Shown here: positions 11,746 through 21,626 of the stretch, in pieces
How positions within the stretch are numbered: position 1 is the first letter of the stretch
Layout of the letters: every line of letters starts with the position of its first letter
NCBI GenBank assembly: GCA_029747585.1
Contig: JAPEVF010000139.1
Coordinates: 28,965-92,964, forward strand
Direction of reading: 5' to 3'
DNA: 64,000 nt
Source: Pleurotus djamor
Taxonomy: Eukaryota; Basidiomycota; Agaricomycetes; Agaricales; Pleurotaceae
Made by a program: the position numbers and the translations under genes
Notes under the pieces: generated by a model
The model's input: only the letters and a program-made list of their open reading frames with translations
Told to the model about the DNA's origin: nothing
Databases searched by the model: none

Positions 11746-14700
11746 CTACCCCCCCTCCTAGATGCGGCGTCTCGACGCATAGGTTCGTGTCTCTGTCGCC
11801 AATTATCGGTGGCCGCCTTCAAGTCCTTCTTCTTTCGCCATATGTTGTGAACGGCGTTCGCAGCTTGAATCGCGTCGGGATTTGCCTTGTGGAATTCCGC
11901 AATCTTCTTCTTCGCGTTACCCAAGTTTTCGACTGGTTCCCAAGTGTCTGCTTCAATCCCGTGGCCTTTCCAGTGCACCAGGTATTGAAGCTTCTTCCAT
12001 CTTCCAAAGCGTCGACTGTTCTTGATAAAGTCTACCTCATATTCTTCTTCGCCGTCGACAAGTTCAGGAGGCGGCGGGGTTCGTGGTCTCCGGGATTCGA
12101 TTGGGTCCTCATCCCAAGGCATCAGCTTCACAATTGGGAATACCGGGTGGAGGCGGGATAGGGCTGGTGGCAACTCGAGACGATAGGACATCTTTCCAAC
12201 CTTTGCAAGAATCTTGTATGGGCCTAGGCGCGCATGTGCAAGTTTCTTGGAGGGTTGGTAAAGATTAATATCGGACGAGTCAAGCCAGACCTTGTCACCG
12301 GGATTCAGATGCGGCATCGGTGTTCGGCGTTGGTCATAGTACCTCTTCATGTCATCCTGGGCTTTGGCAATGGCAGATTTTGCTTCTTCAACAGCGGTTT
12401 TCATCCGGGATACGAACTCCTTTGCTTCTTCAACTCGACCACTGGTGCGGGGTTCGAATCCCATGCGGGGATGACGGCCAGTGTCGAGGATGAACGGCGT
12501 TTGCTGAGTCGTATTGTGGATGTGGTTGTTGTATGCGAATTCCGCCATTGGCAAGAGTTGAGCCCAGTTGTTCTGACGCTGATTGGTGTAAGTCCGAAGG
12601 TACTGTTCCAGTTCTTGATTACACCGTTCGGTCTGACCATCTGTTTGAGGATGGTAAGACGTCGATGCTGCAAGTTGAATCCCCAGCTTGTCATAAATTT
12701 CCCGCGTGAACTCCGCAATGAACTGCGTTCCACGATCTGAGACAACGGCATTCGGAAGCCCGTGGAGTTTCCAGACATGCTGAAGGAACAAGTTGGCCGC
12801 GCCCAATGCCGAAACGGTGGTGTGTGTCGGGATAAAGTGAGCTCGTTTACTGACATAGTCAACCACATTCATGATGGCATCATAACCATCAGACTGAGGG
12901 AGCTCAACGATAAAGTCCACACTGATGCGTTTCCACCGCTCTTCAGGGATTTCCAACGGCGTTAGCTCTCCCAATGGCATTCGGCGTTGAGGCTTGGTGC
13001 GAAGACACAAGTCACAATGCTTGGTGTAGGAGCCAATGTAACGAGAGAGGTTGGGCCACCAGTAGTTGCGGGATACGAGTTCCAATGTCTTGAAACGACC
13101 AGGGTGTCCAGCTACCTTGGAGTCGTGGTGCTGTTCAACGATACGGCGTCGAAGATCTCCGGTATTCGGCACATAGACTTTGCCTCGAAAAAGCAACAGA
13201 CCATTGTCTTCTTCCCATTCTGAACCCCGAACGGCTTTGCGTGAACCCCGAAGCTTTTTGACTTCGAGAGCGGCTTTGGCAACAGGTTCTTCCAGAGTCC
13301 CAGAACGCAATCCCGCGCGGATTTCACCCAGAATACCTATTTCCTCCCCTTCCAACGCCGTTTCGACTGCTCGAACGGCGAAGAAAGCGGGTTTCAAAAG
13401 TACTTGGTTCTGGTTGTCGTCCTTTCCATTGCCGTGGTCAGCGCGGCGGGATAGAGCATCAGGTTTCCCCATAGAACGGCCAGGTCGGTGGTGAAGAGTG
13501 AAATCGAAGCGGGATAAGTAGAGAGACCATCTAGCTTGACGGCGATTGAGTTTCTGCGCCTTGGTGAAATACTCTAGATTTTTGTGGTCAGTCCATATCT
13601 CGAACTCCGTTTCAGCACCTTCCAGGTAATGCCGCCATTCTTCAAGTCCACGAATAATGGAAAGCATCTCTTTATCGTGAATCTCGTAGTTGCGCTCTGC
13701 CGGGGATAGGGATTTGGAAAAGAAGGCCACAGGATGCCATTTGTCGTCCTCGGGGTTCAACTGCGAGAGAACGGCGCCAGTTGCAAAGTCTGAGCTGTCA
13801 GCCTCAAGTCGCCATGGCCGGGATTCGATGGGAGCCGCCAGGATGGGTTCAGAAGTGATGAGTCCCTTGATCTGCTCGAACGCCGTTCGTTCGCGACCTG
13901 TCCAAGTCCATTCTTTGGCGTTCTGAATGTCGAATAGCGGTCGAGCGATGTGCGAGTAGTCCTTCATGAAACGCCGATAGAAGTTGACAAAACCCAAGAA
14001 AGACTGGAGTTCAGTCTGATTCCGGGGTTCGGGCCACTCTGCGACACCAGCAATCTTGGCGGGATCCATCTCGACTTTGCCTTCAGAGACCACCACTCCC
14101 AGGTATTCGATCTTGGTCTGTTCGAACTCGCATTTTTCAGGTCGAAGATAGAGCTTGTTGTCTTGCAATATCTTCAAAACTCGTTGAAGCACTTTCCGGT
14201 GTTCGTCTCGGGATTCGGTGAAAATGAGGATGTCATCCAAGTAGATAACAACCACACCCTCAGTAATCAAATCCCGAAACAAGTCGTTCATCATAGTTTG
14301 GAAAGTGCCAGGAGAGTTGGTGAGACCGAAAAACATGACAAGGGGTTCGAAGAGACCGCGGTTCGTCCTGAACGCCGCCTTCCATTCATCGCCTTCCTTG
14401 ATCCTGACATTGTTGTAGCCCCAGCGAACATCGAGCTTGGTGAAGTAGCGCGCATTTTTCAACTTGTCGACAAGTTCAGAGATGAGCGGGATTGGATACC
14501 GATTCTTGATCGTCATGGAGTTCAATTTTCGGTAGTCCTGCACAAGTCTGAGAGAACCATCTTTCTTTTTGATGAAGAATACCGGGGACGCCATTGGGGA
14601 TTTCGAAGGGCGTATGCGACCGGTATTCAAGTTCTCTTCGATGAAAGCGTCGAGTTCGCGCTGTTCGACTGGGGACAAGGGATACACCTTGCAGTTGGCT

Positions 14701-16826
14701 GGCTCAGAACCATCAACCAACTCAATGGCATGGTCCCATGGTCGGGATTGGGGAAGTTCGTCGAATGCCTCCTTGGCGAATACCGACTCGAACTCCGTAA
14801 AGAGGTCTGGAAAGTCGGCATTCCGGGGTTCGGCAGCCTTGTTCTTCTGAAAGGCGATCGCAAGGCGTTGGGAGATGGTTTCGGAGGCGCGAATTTCCAT
14901 GGATCGAATCTGAACGGCGTAGTCCGGCGTTGGAGGTGGGATTGCAGAGAAGAGACGATCTCCGGCATTCGGCTCATAGACATCGGGGTCGTCAGAGTCG
15001 TCTGTCTCCAACAGTGCAGGCAAGTCAACGGGTTCGTCGTCGATGAACGGCGTTGGACCGAGTCGGCATTGGCGCAAGTGGCGGGATTCGCGATGTCGAA
15101 TACGGCGGATCTCTTTGACTTCTTCTCGGCAAGTACTGCAAACTCGAGGGCAACGGCTCATTTTGACTTCTTTGGTTTGCCAGTTGACCTCGGGATTGTG
15201 TTCCTTGAGCCAAGAGTAGCCGACGATGATATCTTGCTTGCCAATGTTGGTGACCGCAAATAGTGCACGCTCTGAGTGATCCTTGTAGCGCAAGACCAAG
15301 TCCACAACTTCACGAATGGAGCCTTCCTGATTCATGGTGCCGTCAACGTTGTAGACCGGGATTGGGGATGAGAGAGGCCTTGTCGAAAAACCACATTTCT
15401 CAACATAGTTGGGGTGGATGAACAATCCTGATGCTCCGCTGTCGAGGAGGGCATGCAAGTGGAAGCGGGATTCGGTATCAGTCGCTTGAACGGAGATGTC
15501 CATGTCCAACGAGAGAGCAGACGGCGTTGCGGAGACTTGAAACCTCTTGGGTAGTCGTTTCTCCCAGCCAGGCCTTCGGATTTTGGGGGGTGTTGGTACA
15601 CCTTTGCTTTCTTGCGGGGTATCGGGATTCGCTGGTGTAGGTGCGGGATTCGTTTCTTCGGGATTCGTTTCCGTTACCACACTTGGCTCTTCCACTGGGA
15701 GGCAGGAGAAGCGATTGAACGCCGTTGACGGTGTACCAGGGATTCGTCGGCGTTGGGGCAGTTCCTTCGTCTTGTCTTTGACTCGGGGGTTCGTCTTGGT
15801 GGACCGTGACAGTTTGTCCAGCAGGCGTTCAGCCTCTTCCTTGGTCATATGTTGCAAATCAAATTGACAAGGGCAATCCCGATCTTCGTGTTCCGTAGAA
15901 CTACAGCGAAGGCATTGGATCGGGATTGGCCGGGGTTCGTGATGGTTAATTGCAGCAGGGATTGGGAGAGAGGGAGGTGCTTGTTCAGGGAGGTCGACGG
16001 TTTCCAACGGCGTTCGGGATTCAGCAGCGCGGAACGCAGAGTTGGCTTGCATATTGTTCCAGATGGTTTGTGCTGCTGTGTACCAGCCAATGGTGTCGTC
16101 GTCTCCGGGATTCAAAACCGAAGATTCTGCAATTTGGTCTTGAATGCCGCGGTGAAGACCTTTCCTGAACTTGAGTGTGAGCTGGGCACCAAGAGGGTAG
16201 TCTGCTTGGTCTGCCATTTCCTGGAACTCGTCTAGGTATTCGTCAAAGGTCCGGTTGTGCTGATGCCAGGTCGATGACTCGAGTTTAACTCGAGCCAGCT
16301 CCCTTTCATTCAGAGGAAAGAACCGAGATTTGAACGCCGTTTCGAACGCCGTCCAAGTAGTGGTGTTGGCGGTATTCATTCGGAAGCATCGGTTGGCATA
16401 TTCCTGTGCACGACCTTTGGAGAAATACGAGAGAGTCCAGAGAATGCGGGCTTGGTCACTGACAAACAAGTCTGGACGGAGTTGGAACCAGATGTTCACG
16501 CTGTTGAGAAAGTGAACGCCGTTTGCCCTGCTGCCATCGAAGGCTGGAGGGTTGGCGGGTTTGAGTTTCTCACCGCGTGGGGCCGGGATTCGAACCGTAG
16601 ACGGAGGAGTGACCGGGGTTGGGGGTTCAGCCATGGGTGGAGATGGCGAACGGGGAGGGAGTTGCATGCGAGCTGCAATGGCATCAAGGGTTTGAGATAT
16701 TCGCGCTATCGCAATGCCTTGTGAGTCTGCCAATGCCGCTTGCTTTTGCAAGTCCGACCACAAGCTACTGATTGCTTGAACGGCGTTCGCTGGCAAGGCG
16801 ACGGGCTGTTCAGGCATCGAACTCAT
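11715..16826 (-). CDS. Gag-Pol polyprotein with chromodomain (gypsy copy 1)
   Basis: About 1700 codons with no stop. Domains in order: retrotransposon Gag capsid region (about 100-250); CCHC zinc knuckle (about 305, CLRCSSTEHEDRDC); aspartic protease with DSGASG (about 462); reverse transcriptase with VIYLDDILIF (about 860); RNase H; integrase with an HHCC zinc site beginning HHDSK (about 1230) and a DDE core containing SDRGTQF; and a chromodomain with YLVHWKG and DTWEP (about 1600). The protein copies and integrates the element; the chromodomain of such elements guides insertion to modified chromatin. The frame continues through the polypurine tract into the 3' LTR. The N near 11728 leaves the exact last residues uncertain. 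Confidence 0.92.
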   Translation of the reverse strand: MSSMPEQPVALPANAVQAISSLWSDLQKQAALADSQGIAIARISQTLDAIAARMQLPPRSPSPPMAEPPTPVTPPSTVRIPAPRGEKLKPANPPAFDGSRANGVHFLNSVNIWFQLRPDLFVSDQARILWTLSYFSKGRAQEYANRCFRMNTANTTTWTAFETAFKSRFFPLNERELARVKLESSTWHQHNRTFDEYLDEFQEMADQADYPLGAQLTLKFRKGLHRGIQDQIAESSVLNPGDDDTIGWYTAAQTIWNNMQANSAFRAAESRTPLETVDLPEQAPPSLPIPAAINHHEPRPIPIQCLRCSSTEHEDRDCPCQFDLQHMTKEEAERLLDKLSRSTKTNPRVKDKTKELPQRRRIPGTPSTAFNRFSCLPVEEPSVVTETNPEETNPAPTPANPDTPQESKGVPTPPKIRRPGWEKRLPKRFQVSATPSALSLDMDISVQATDTESRFHLHALLDSGASGLFIHPNYVEKCGFSTRPLSSPIPVYNVDGTMNQEGSIREVVDLVLRYKDHSERALFAVTNIGKQDIIVGYSWLKEHNPEVNWQTKEVKMSRCPRVCSTCREEVKEIRRIRHRESRHLRQCRLGPTPFIDDEPVDLPALLETDDSDDPDVYEPNAGDRLFSAIPPPTPDYAVQIRSMEIRASETISQRLAIAFQKNKAAEPRNADFPDLFTEFESVFAKEAFDELPQSRPWDHAIELVDGSEPANCKVYPLSPVEQRELDAFIEENLNTGRIRPSKSPMASPVFFIKKKDGSLRLVQDYRKLNSMTIKNRYPIPLISELVDKLKNARYFTKLDVRWGYNNVRIKEGDEWKAAFRTNRGLFEPLVMFFGLTNSPGTFQTMMNDLFRDLITEGVVVIYLDDILIFTESRDEHRKVLQRVLKILQDNKLYLRPEKCEFEQTKIEYLGVVVSEGKVEMDPAKIAGVAEWPEPRNQTELQSFLGFVNFYRRFMKDYSHIARPLFDIQNAKEWTWTGRERTAFEQIKGLITSEPILAAPIESRPWRLEADSSDFATGAVLSQLNPEDDKWHPVAFFSKSLSPAERNYEIHDKEMLSIIRGLEEWRHYLEGAETEFEIWTDHKNLEYFTKAQKLNRRQARWSLYLSRFDFTLHHRPGRSMGKPDALSRRADHGNGKDDNQNQVLLKPAFFAVRAVETALEGEEIGILGEIRAGLRSGTLEEPVAKAALEVKKLRGSRKAVRGSEWEEDNGLLLFRGKVYVPNTGDLRRRIVEQHHDSKVAGHPGRFKTLELVSRNYWWPNLSRYIGSYTKHCDLCLRTKPQRRMPLGELTPLEIPEERWKRISVDFIVELPQSDGYDAIMNVVDYVSKRAHFIPTHTTVSALGAANLFLQHVWKLHGLPNAVVSDRGTQFIAEFTREIYDKLGIQLAASTSYHPQTDGQTERCNQELEQYLRTYTNQRQNNWAQLLPMAEFAYNNHIHNTTQQTPFILDTGRHPRMGFEPRTSGRVEEAKEFVSRMKTAVEEAKSAIAKAQDDMKRYYDQRRTPMPHLNPGDKVWLDSSDINLYQPSKKLAHARLGPYKILAKVGKMSYRLELPPALSRLHPVFPIVKLMPWDEDPIESRRPRTPPPPELVDGEEEYEVDFIKNSRRFGRWKKLQYLVHWKGHGIEADTWEPVENLGNAKKKIAEFHKANPDAIQAANAVHNIWRKKKDLKAATDNWRQRHEPMRRDAASRRGGSVRGHSXSNP

Positions 16827-16932
16827 GGTTGGGTGGGGAGACGCAAGAGTAGTAGTCGTTGAGGAATCGGGATTCGTTCCGGGATTCGAGAACGAATATA
16901 CTACTGGTGCGTATGGGGTGAGCCTTTTCTAC

Positions 16933-17705
16933 TGTAAGGGCAACTCCGAGAGGGGCTCAGGGGAACTCCTAGGTGGAGGGAATCCGAAGTATATTAGTCA
17001 TAGCTAGGAATAGCTAAGTACCTACTCACCTAGGTGGAGGGAATCCGAAGAGAAAAGGCTAAGGATTCCCACCCACCTAGGGCGGCTCTATATACTAACT
17101 ATGGACAGTACATAATAATTATAAGTAATGTGTAAGGTAACATGTGTTCTACAGCAATGCTGTAGAGCACACAATAGCACCGAATCCCGACTGAACGGCG
17201 TTCGTACGGGATTCGACTTGTAACAAACGAATGAAAGAAAAGGAAAGTGAGAGAGAGAGGAAAGAGGGAAAGGGAAAGGAGTGAGGGATTGGCGAATCCC
17301 GAAATGACGAATACAGTGGGGTTCGGGATTCGTCCGGGATTCGACAAGTGTACAAATGTACAAGTGTACAAGTCCGAAGGGTGGCAAGGTTCGACCGGGG
17401 TTCGAGGTTGGCAACTTGTGATGGGCGTAGCTCATGGGGCATTGTAGATTAAGGAAAGCCCTTGCAGGAGGATAATAGTATAGGTGTATACTACCTCCTG
17501 CAACACTCAGAAGATTGTTACGGTCACTTATGGAAGTGGGGTTGGGCGACGAAGGATGGTGATGGGAGCGCGCGGGGTGCGAACGGCATTCGCACCGGGA
17601 TTCGGGATTCGACCGGGATTCGTAGCAGCGATGGTGGGCGGGGNAGANCCTGTAAGGAGGTGGAAACAGAGGGGCTAGGGGNTTGGAATTGAGTGTCCCC
17701 TTACA
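16933..17705 (-). repeat. LTR C, shared by gypsy copies 1 and 2
   Basis: 773 bp, TGTAAGGG...CCCTTACA. It is the 5' LTR of copy 1 to the left. It is also followed on the right by the same C-rich polypurine complement (17706-17721) and Gag-Pol 3' end, so it is also the 3' LTR of copy 2. A shared LTR is expected from LTR-LTR recombination between tandem or nested copies. Confidence 0.85.
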
Positions 17706-19847
17706 CTACCCCCCCTCCTAGATGCGGCGTCTCGACGCATAGGTTCATGTTTCCTTTGCCAGTGGGGTTCATGTTTCCTTCGCCAGTTCTCCGCGGCAGC
17801 CTTCACATCTGTTCTGCTCTGCCATATGCTGAGAGCAGCGTTCGCAGCTTGAATCGCGTCGGGATTCGCCTTGTGGAATTCCGCTATCTTCTTCTTTGCG
17901 TTACCCAGGTTTTCGACTGGTTCCCAAGTGTCTGCTTCAATCCCGTGGCCTTTCCAGTGCACAAGGTATTGAAGCTTTTTCCATCTTCCAAAACGTCGAC
18001 TGTTCTTGATAAAGTCTACCTCATATTCTTCTTCGCCGTCGACAAGCTCAGGAGGCGGCGGGGTTCGTGGTCTCCGGGATTCGATTGGGTCCTCATCCCA
18101 AGGCGTCAGCTTCACAATTGGGAATACCGGGTGGAGGCGGGATAGGGCTGGTGGCAACTCAAGACGATAAGACATTTTTCCAACCTTTGCAAGAATCTTG
18201 TATGGGCCTAAGCGTGCATGTGCAAGTTTCTTGGAGGGTTGATAAAGATTAATATCGGACGAGTCGAGCCAGACCTTGTCCCCGGGATTCAGATGCGGCA
18301 TCGGCGTTCGGCGTTGGTCATAGTACCTCTTCATGTCGTCCTGGGCTTTGGCAATGGCAGACTTCGCTTCTTCAACAGCAGTTTTCATCCGGGATACAAA
18401 CTCTTTTGCTTCTTCAACTCGACCACTGGTCCGGGGTTCGAATCCCATGCGGGGATGACGGCCAGTGTCGAGGATGAACGACGTTTGCTGAGTCGTATTG
18501 TGGATGTGGTTGTTGTATGCGAATTCCGCCATTGGCAAAAGTTGAGCCCAGTTGTTCTGACGCTGATTGGTGTAAGTTCGAAGGTACTGTTCCAGTTCTT
18601 GATTACACCGTTCGGTCTGACCATCTGTTTGAGGATGGTACGACGTCGATGCTGCAAGTTGAATCCCGAGTTTTTCGTAAATTTCCCGCGTGAACTCCGC
18701 AATGAACTGCGTTCCACGATCTGAGACAACGGCGTTCGGAAGCCCGTGGAGTTTCCAGACATGTTGAAGGAACAAGTTGGCCGCGCCCAATGCCGAAACG
18801 GTGGTGTGTGTCGGGATAAAGTGAGCTCGTTTACTGACATAGTCAACCACATTCATAATGGCATCATAGCCATCAGACTGAGGGAGCTCAACAATAAAGT
18901 CCACACTGATGCGCTTCCACCGCTCTTCAGGGATTTCCAACGGCGTTAGCTCTCCCAACGGCATTCGGCGTTGAGGCTTGGTGCGAAGACACAAGTCACA
19001 ATGCTTGGTGTAGGAGCCGATGTAGCGAGAGAGGTTGGGCCACCAGTAGTTGCGGGATACGAGTTCCAATGTCTTGAAACGACCAGGGTGTCCAGCTACC
19101 TTGGAGTCGTGGTGCTGTTCAACGATACGGCGTCGAAGATCTCCGGTATTCGGCACATAGACTTTGCCTCGAAAAAGCAACAGACCATTGTCTTCTTCCC
19201 ATTCTGAACCCCGAACGGCCTTGCGTGAACCCCGAAGCTTTTTGACTTCGAGAGCGGCTTTGGCAACAGGTTCTTCCAGAGTCCCAGAGCGCAATCCCGC
19301 GCGGATTTCACCCAGAATACCTATTTCCTCCCCTTCCAACGCCGTTTCGACTGCTCAAACGGCGAAGAAAGCGGGTTTCAAAAGTACTTGGTTCTGGTTG
19401 TCGTCCTTTCCATTGCCATGGTCAGCGCGGCGGGATAGAGCGTCGGGTTTCCCCATAGAACGGCCAGGTCGGTGATGAAGAGTGAAATCGAAGCGGGATA
19501 GATAGAGAGACCATCTAGCTTGACGGCGATTGAGTTTCTGCGCCTTGGTGAAGTACTCTAGATTTTTGTGGTCAGTCCATATCTCGAACTCTGTTTCAGC
19601 ACCTTCAAGGTAATGCCGCCATTCTTCAAGTCCACGAATAATAGAAAGCATCTCTTTATCGTGAATCTCGTAGTTGCGCTCTGCCGGGGATAGGGATTTG
19701 GAAAAGAAGGCCACAGGATGCCATTTGTCGTCCTCGGGGTTCAACTGCGAGAGAACGGCGCCAGTTGCAAAGTCTGAGCTGTCAGCCTCAAGTCGCCACG
19801 GCCGGGATTCGATGGGAGCCACCAAGATGGGCTCAGAGGTGCTGGGT
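17706..19847 (-). pseudogene. Truncated Gag-Pol of gypsy copy 2
   Basis: Minus-strand copy of the C-terminal Pol: RNase H, integrase and chromodomain, very similar to copy 1. Gag, protease and most of reverse transcriptase are missing; homology stops at 19847, where another repeat begins. An in-frame stop lies at 19355-19357 where copy 1 has an Arg codon (CGA to TGA, a C-to-T change at CpG). The extreme C-terminus carries a small duplication (RKHEP appears twice) and differs from copy 1. It cannot make an active polyprotein. Confidence 0.88.
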
Positions 19848-21520
19848 GAAAGGGGGACCCTTGGAGCATATCTAGTTATTGAGCAAAGTTGAAATCACTT
19901 TGAAGATTCTGCAAGTTTGCTGATTTCAATCATTTGCTCCCACTGGTACTTTGCTTATCCTACTTGTATATTCTTGATACCTTCAGTTCTACCTGTTTGA
20001 TATGGGTGTATTAGGGATGCTTTGAGCATTCTAGATGGGATTTACACTTCCAGGTAGAATGGGGAAGATGTTCTTATACACTTTTTAAATCTTCAACCAC
20101 CAATATGCATGTTCTGGAAAGCCACCTTGCATACTATTCATTCTAGCAATCTTAACCATTCCCTCTACTTTGAAAGCATAATACTGTCTTGACAGGTACA
20201 GACTAGCATGGGAGTAGCAGAGTGATAGATAAGAAGGGAAAGAGATGAATAGCATAGATGTAGCAAATTTGGACATTCTCAGAAATGCTAATTTCACCCA
20301 AAGATATCCCAAACCTTAGGAACATGCTTGTTGCCTGAAAGAGTGTGAACAACATGAGAGAACCAGCTAAACATGTATTAACATCTATGGGAGCAATAGA
20401 GACAGAAACAGACCAAAGTAGATATGAATGGTGGGGTGGATCATGATTGAAACCAAGGGTGTTTCAGAATTCACCAAAGTAGATCCAACTTTGCTCAATA
20501 ACTAGAAATGCTCCAAGGGTCCTGCTTTCACTCAGAGGCTTAGAATTCAGAGATCTAGTGTTTCGCAAATTTTGGCATTTTCCCACGGTCAATATTTTGT
20601 TCCCAGAGTCAATAATGACCCTGGGTGGCCGAAGTTTCATTAGGAATTCAGCTTTTCCCACAGTTTGAAGAAGGTTCTCACAGTCACAATATTATTCTCA
20701 CAGTCAGTAATAGATATATTGACCGAGTTTTTTGAATGGTACACAGCTGGGGTAAAGATTTGGTGGGGATTGGCCAATACTAATTGCTAGAGGGCAAAGC
20801 AAGGCTTTTGTTGCGCATTTTGGGCGCTTCCCGCTTTCCCACGGTCAGAAAATTATTCTCACGATTAGTTGAAAAACTTTCTCACGCTAACAAATATTTT
20901 CCCACAGTCAGTCAAATTTTCCCACGCTTCTGAAAGGTAGCGGTCGCATTCCATTACACTTCTGAGAAAGTTCTCACGGTAAGTATATTTTTCCCACGGT
21001 CAATGTAACCGCTATTGAATCCTACAATTTTGAAATTTTCCCACGGTCAGTAAAATTTTCTCACGCTTCCCACGGTCACAAAAATGTTCCCACAGTCAAT
21101 ATATAACCCTGCAAATTCAAAACCCCCTACATCCAGGCTAATGTGCGCTTTTTTGAAATATTTTCCCACGGTCAATAGCAGCAAAAAGGGGGCTATCCAC
21201 CGCTCTCTTCAACAAAAATTCCCACAGTCACAAAATGTATCCCACAGTCAGTATTAATAATCAGTCTCACAGTCAATAGTCTAGACAGGGCTGCAAGCCC
21301 CCTATTCANCCCCCCTGCTCCTATTAGTCATTTTATTATATTTATTATTATTCCATTTATTAAATAGTTATCCACAATGCATTATGTATTTCTTATCTGT
21401 ATTGATAAACTGATCTTATCTCATGATCTACCATCGTCGACATATTATATAAGCTGTTCCTCTGCCAAACTCATAATGCATTTCACCTAGGCCAACTGCC
21501 ACAATGCAATTCTCGCCTGG
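19848..21520. repeat. Repeat unit 1 with TTCCCACGGTCA-like array
   Basis: The left part, 19848 to about 20535, is a core flanked by inverted copies of GGACCCTTGGAGCATATC / GATATGCTCCAAGGGTCC type (the right copy here reads TAGAAATGCTCCAAGGGTCC), with AGTTATTGAGCAAAGTTG alongside. From about 20560 to 21260 follow many dispersed copies of TTCCCACGGTCA or TCTCACGGTCA. The unit is closely related to 27391-28900 in the second unit. The right end (about 21485-21515) weakly resembles the terminal sequence of the second unit. The left arm is absent: the unit abuts the truncated gypsy copy. No protein-coding potential is seen. Confidence 0.75.
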
Positions 21521-21626
21521 CTGCGGCCATGTAGTAATGTATTAATCTCACAGCATATGGTGGATCAGGACCCATTGAGCCATGTGTTGAAGTCAGAGGT
21601 TTATGTTTTGTTTTTCCTGGAAAATC

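Larger units (their letters stand above)
10977..17705 (-). mobile_element. Full-length Ty3/gypsy chromovirus, copy 1
   Basis: Read on the minus strand: 5' LTR 16933-17705, one long Gag-Pol frame, polypurine tract (rc of 11746-11761, GGAGGGGGG core) and 3' LTR 10977-11745. Both LTRs begin TGTAAGGG and end CCCTTACA and look nearly identical, so the insertion is recent. The single uninterrupted polyprotein and the C-terminal chromodomain place it with fungal chromoviruses. LTR C also serves as the 3' LTR of copy 2 to its right, so no clean target duplication can be scored. Confidence 0.9.

Noticed and set aside
13950..15263. 437-codon open frame on the + strand
   Set aside because: It lies antisense to the gypsy reverse transcriptase and protease and follows from the codon pattern of the minus strand. 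No start context, introns or family signature support it.
18420..18445. GGGGTTCGAATCCCATGCG resembling a tRNA T-arm
   Set aside because: It lies inside the integrase coding region of the gypsy copy (also in copy 1 near 12452). No acceptor, D or anticodon stems surround it.
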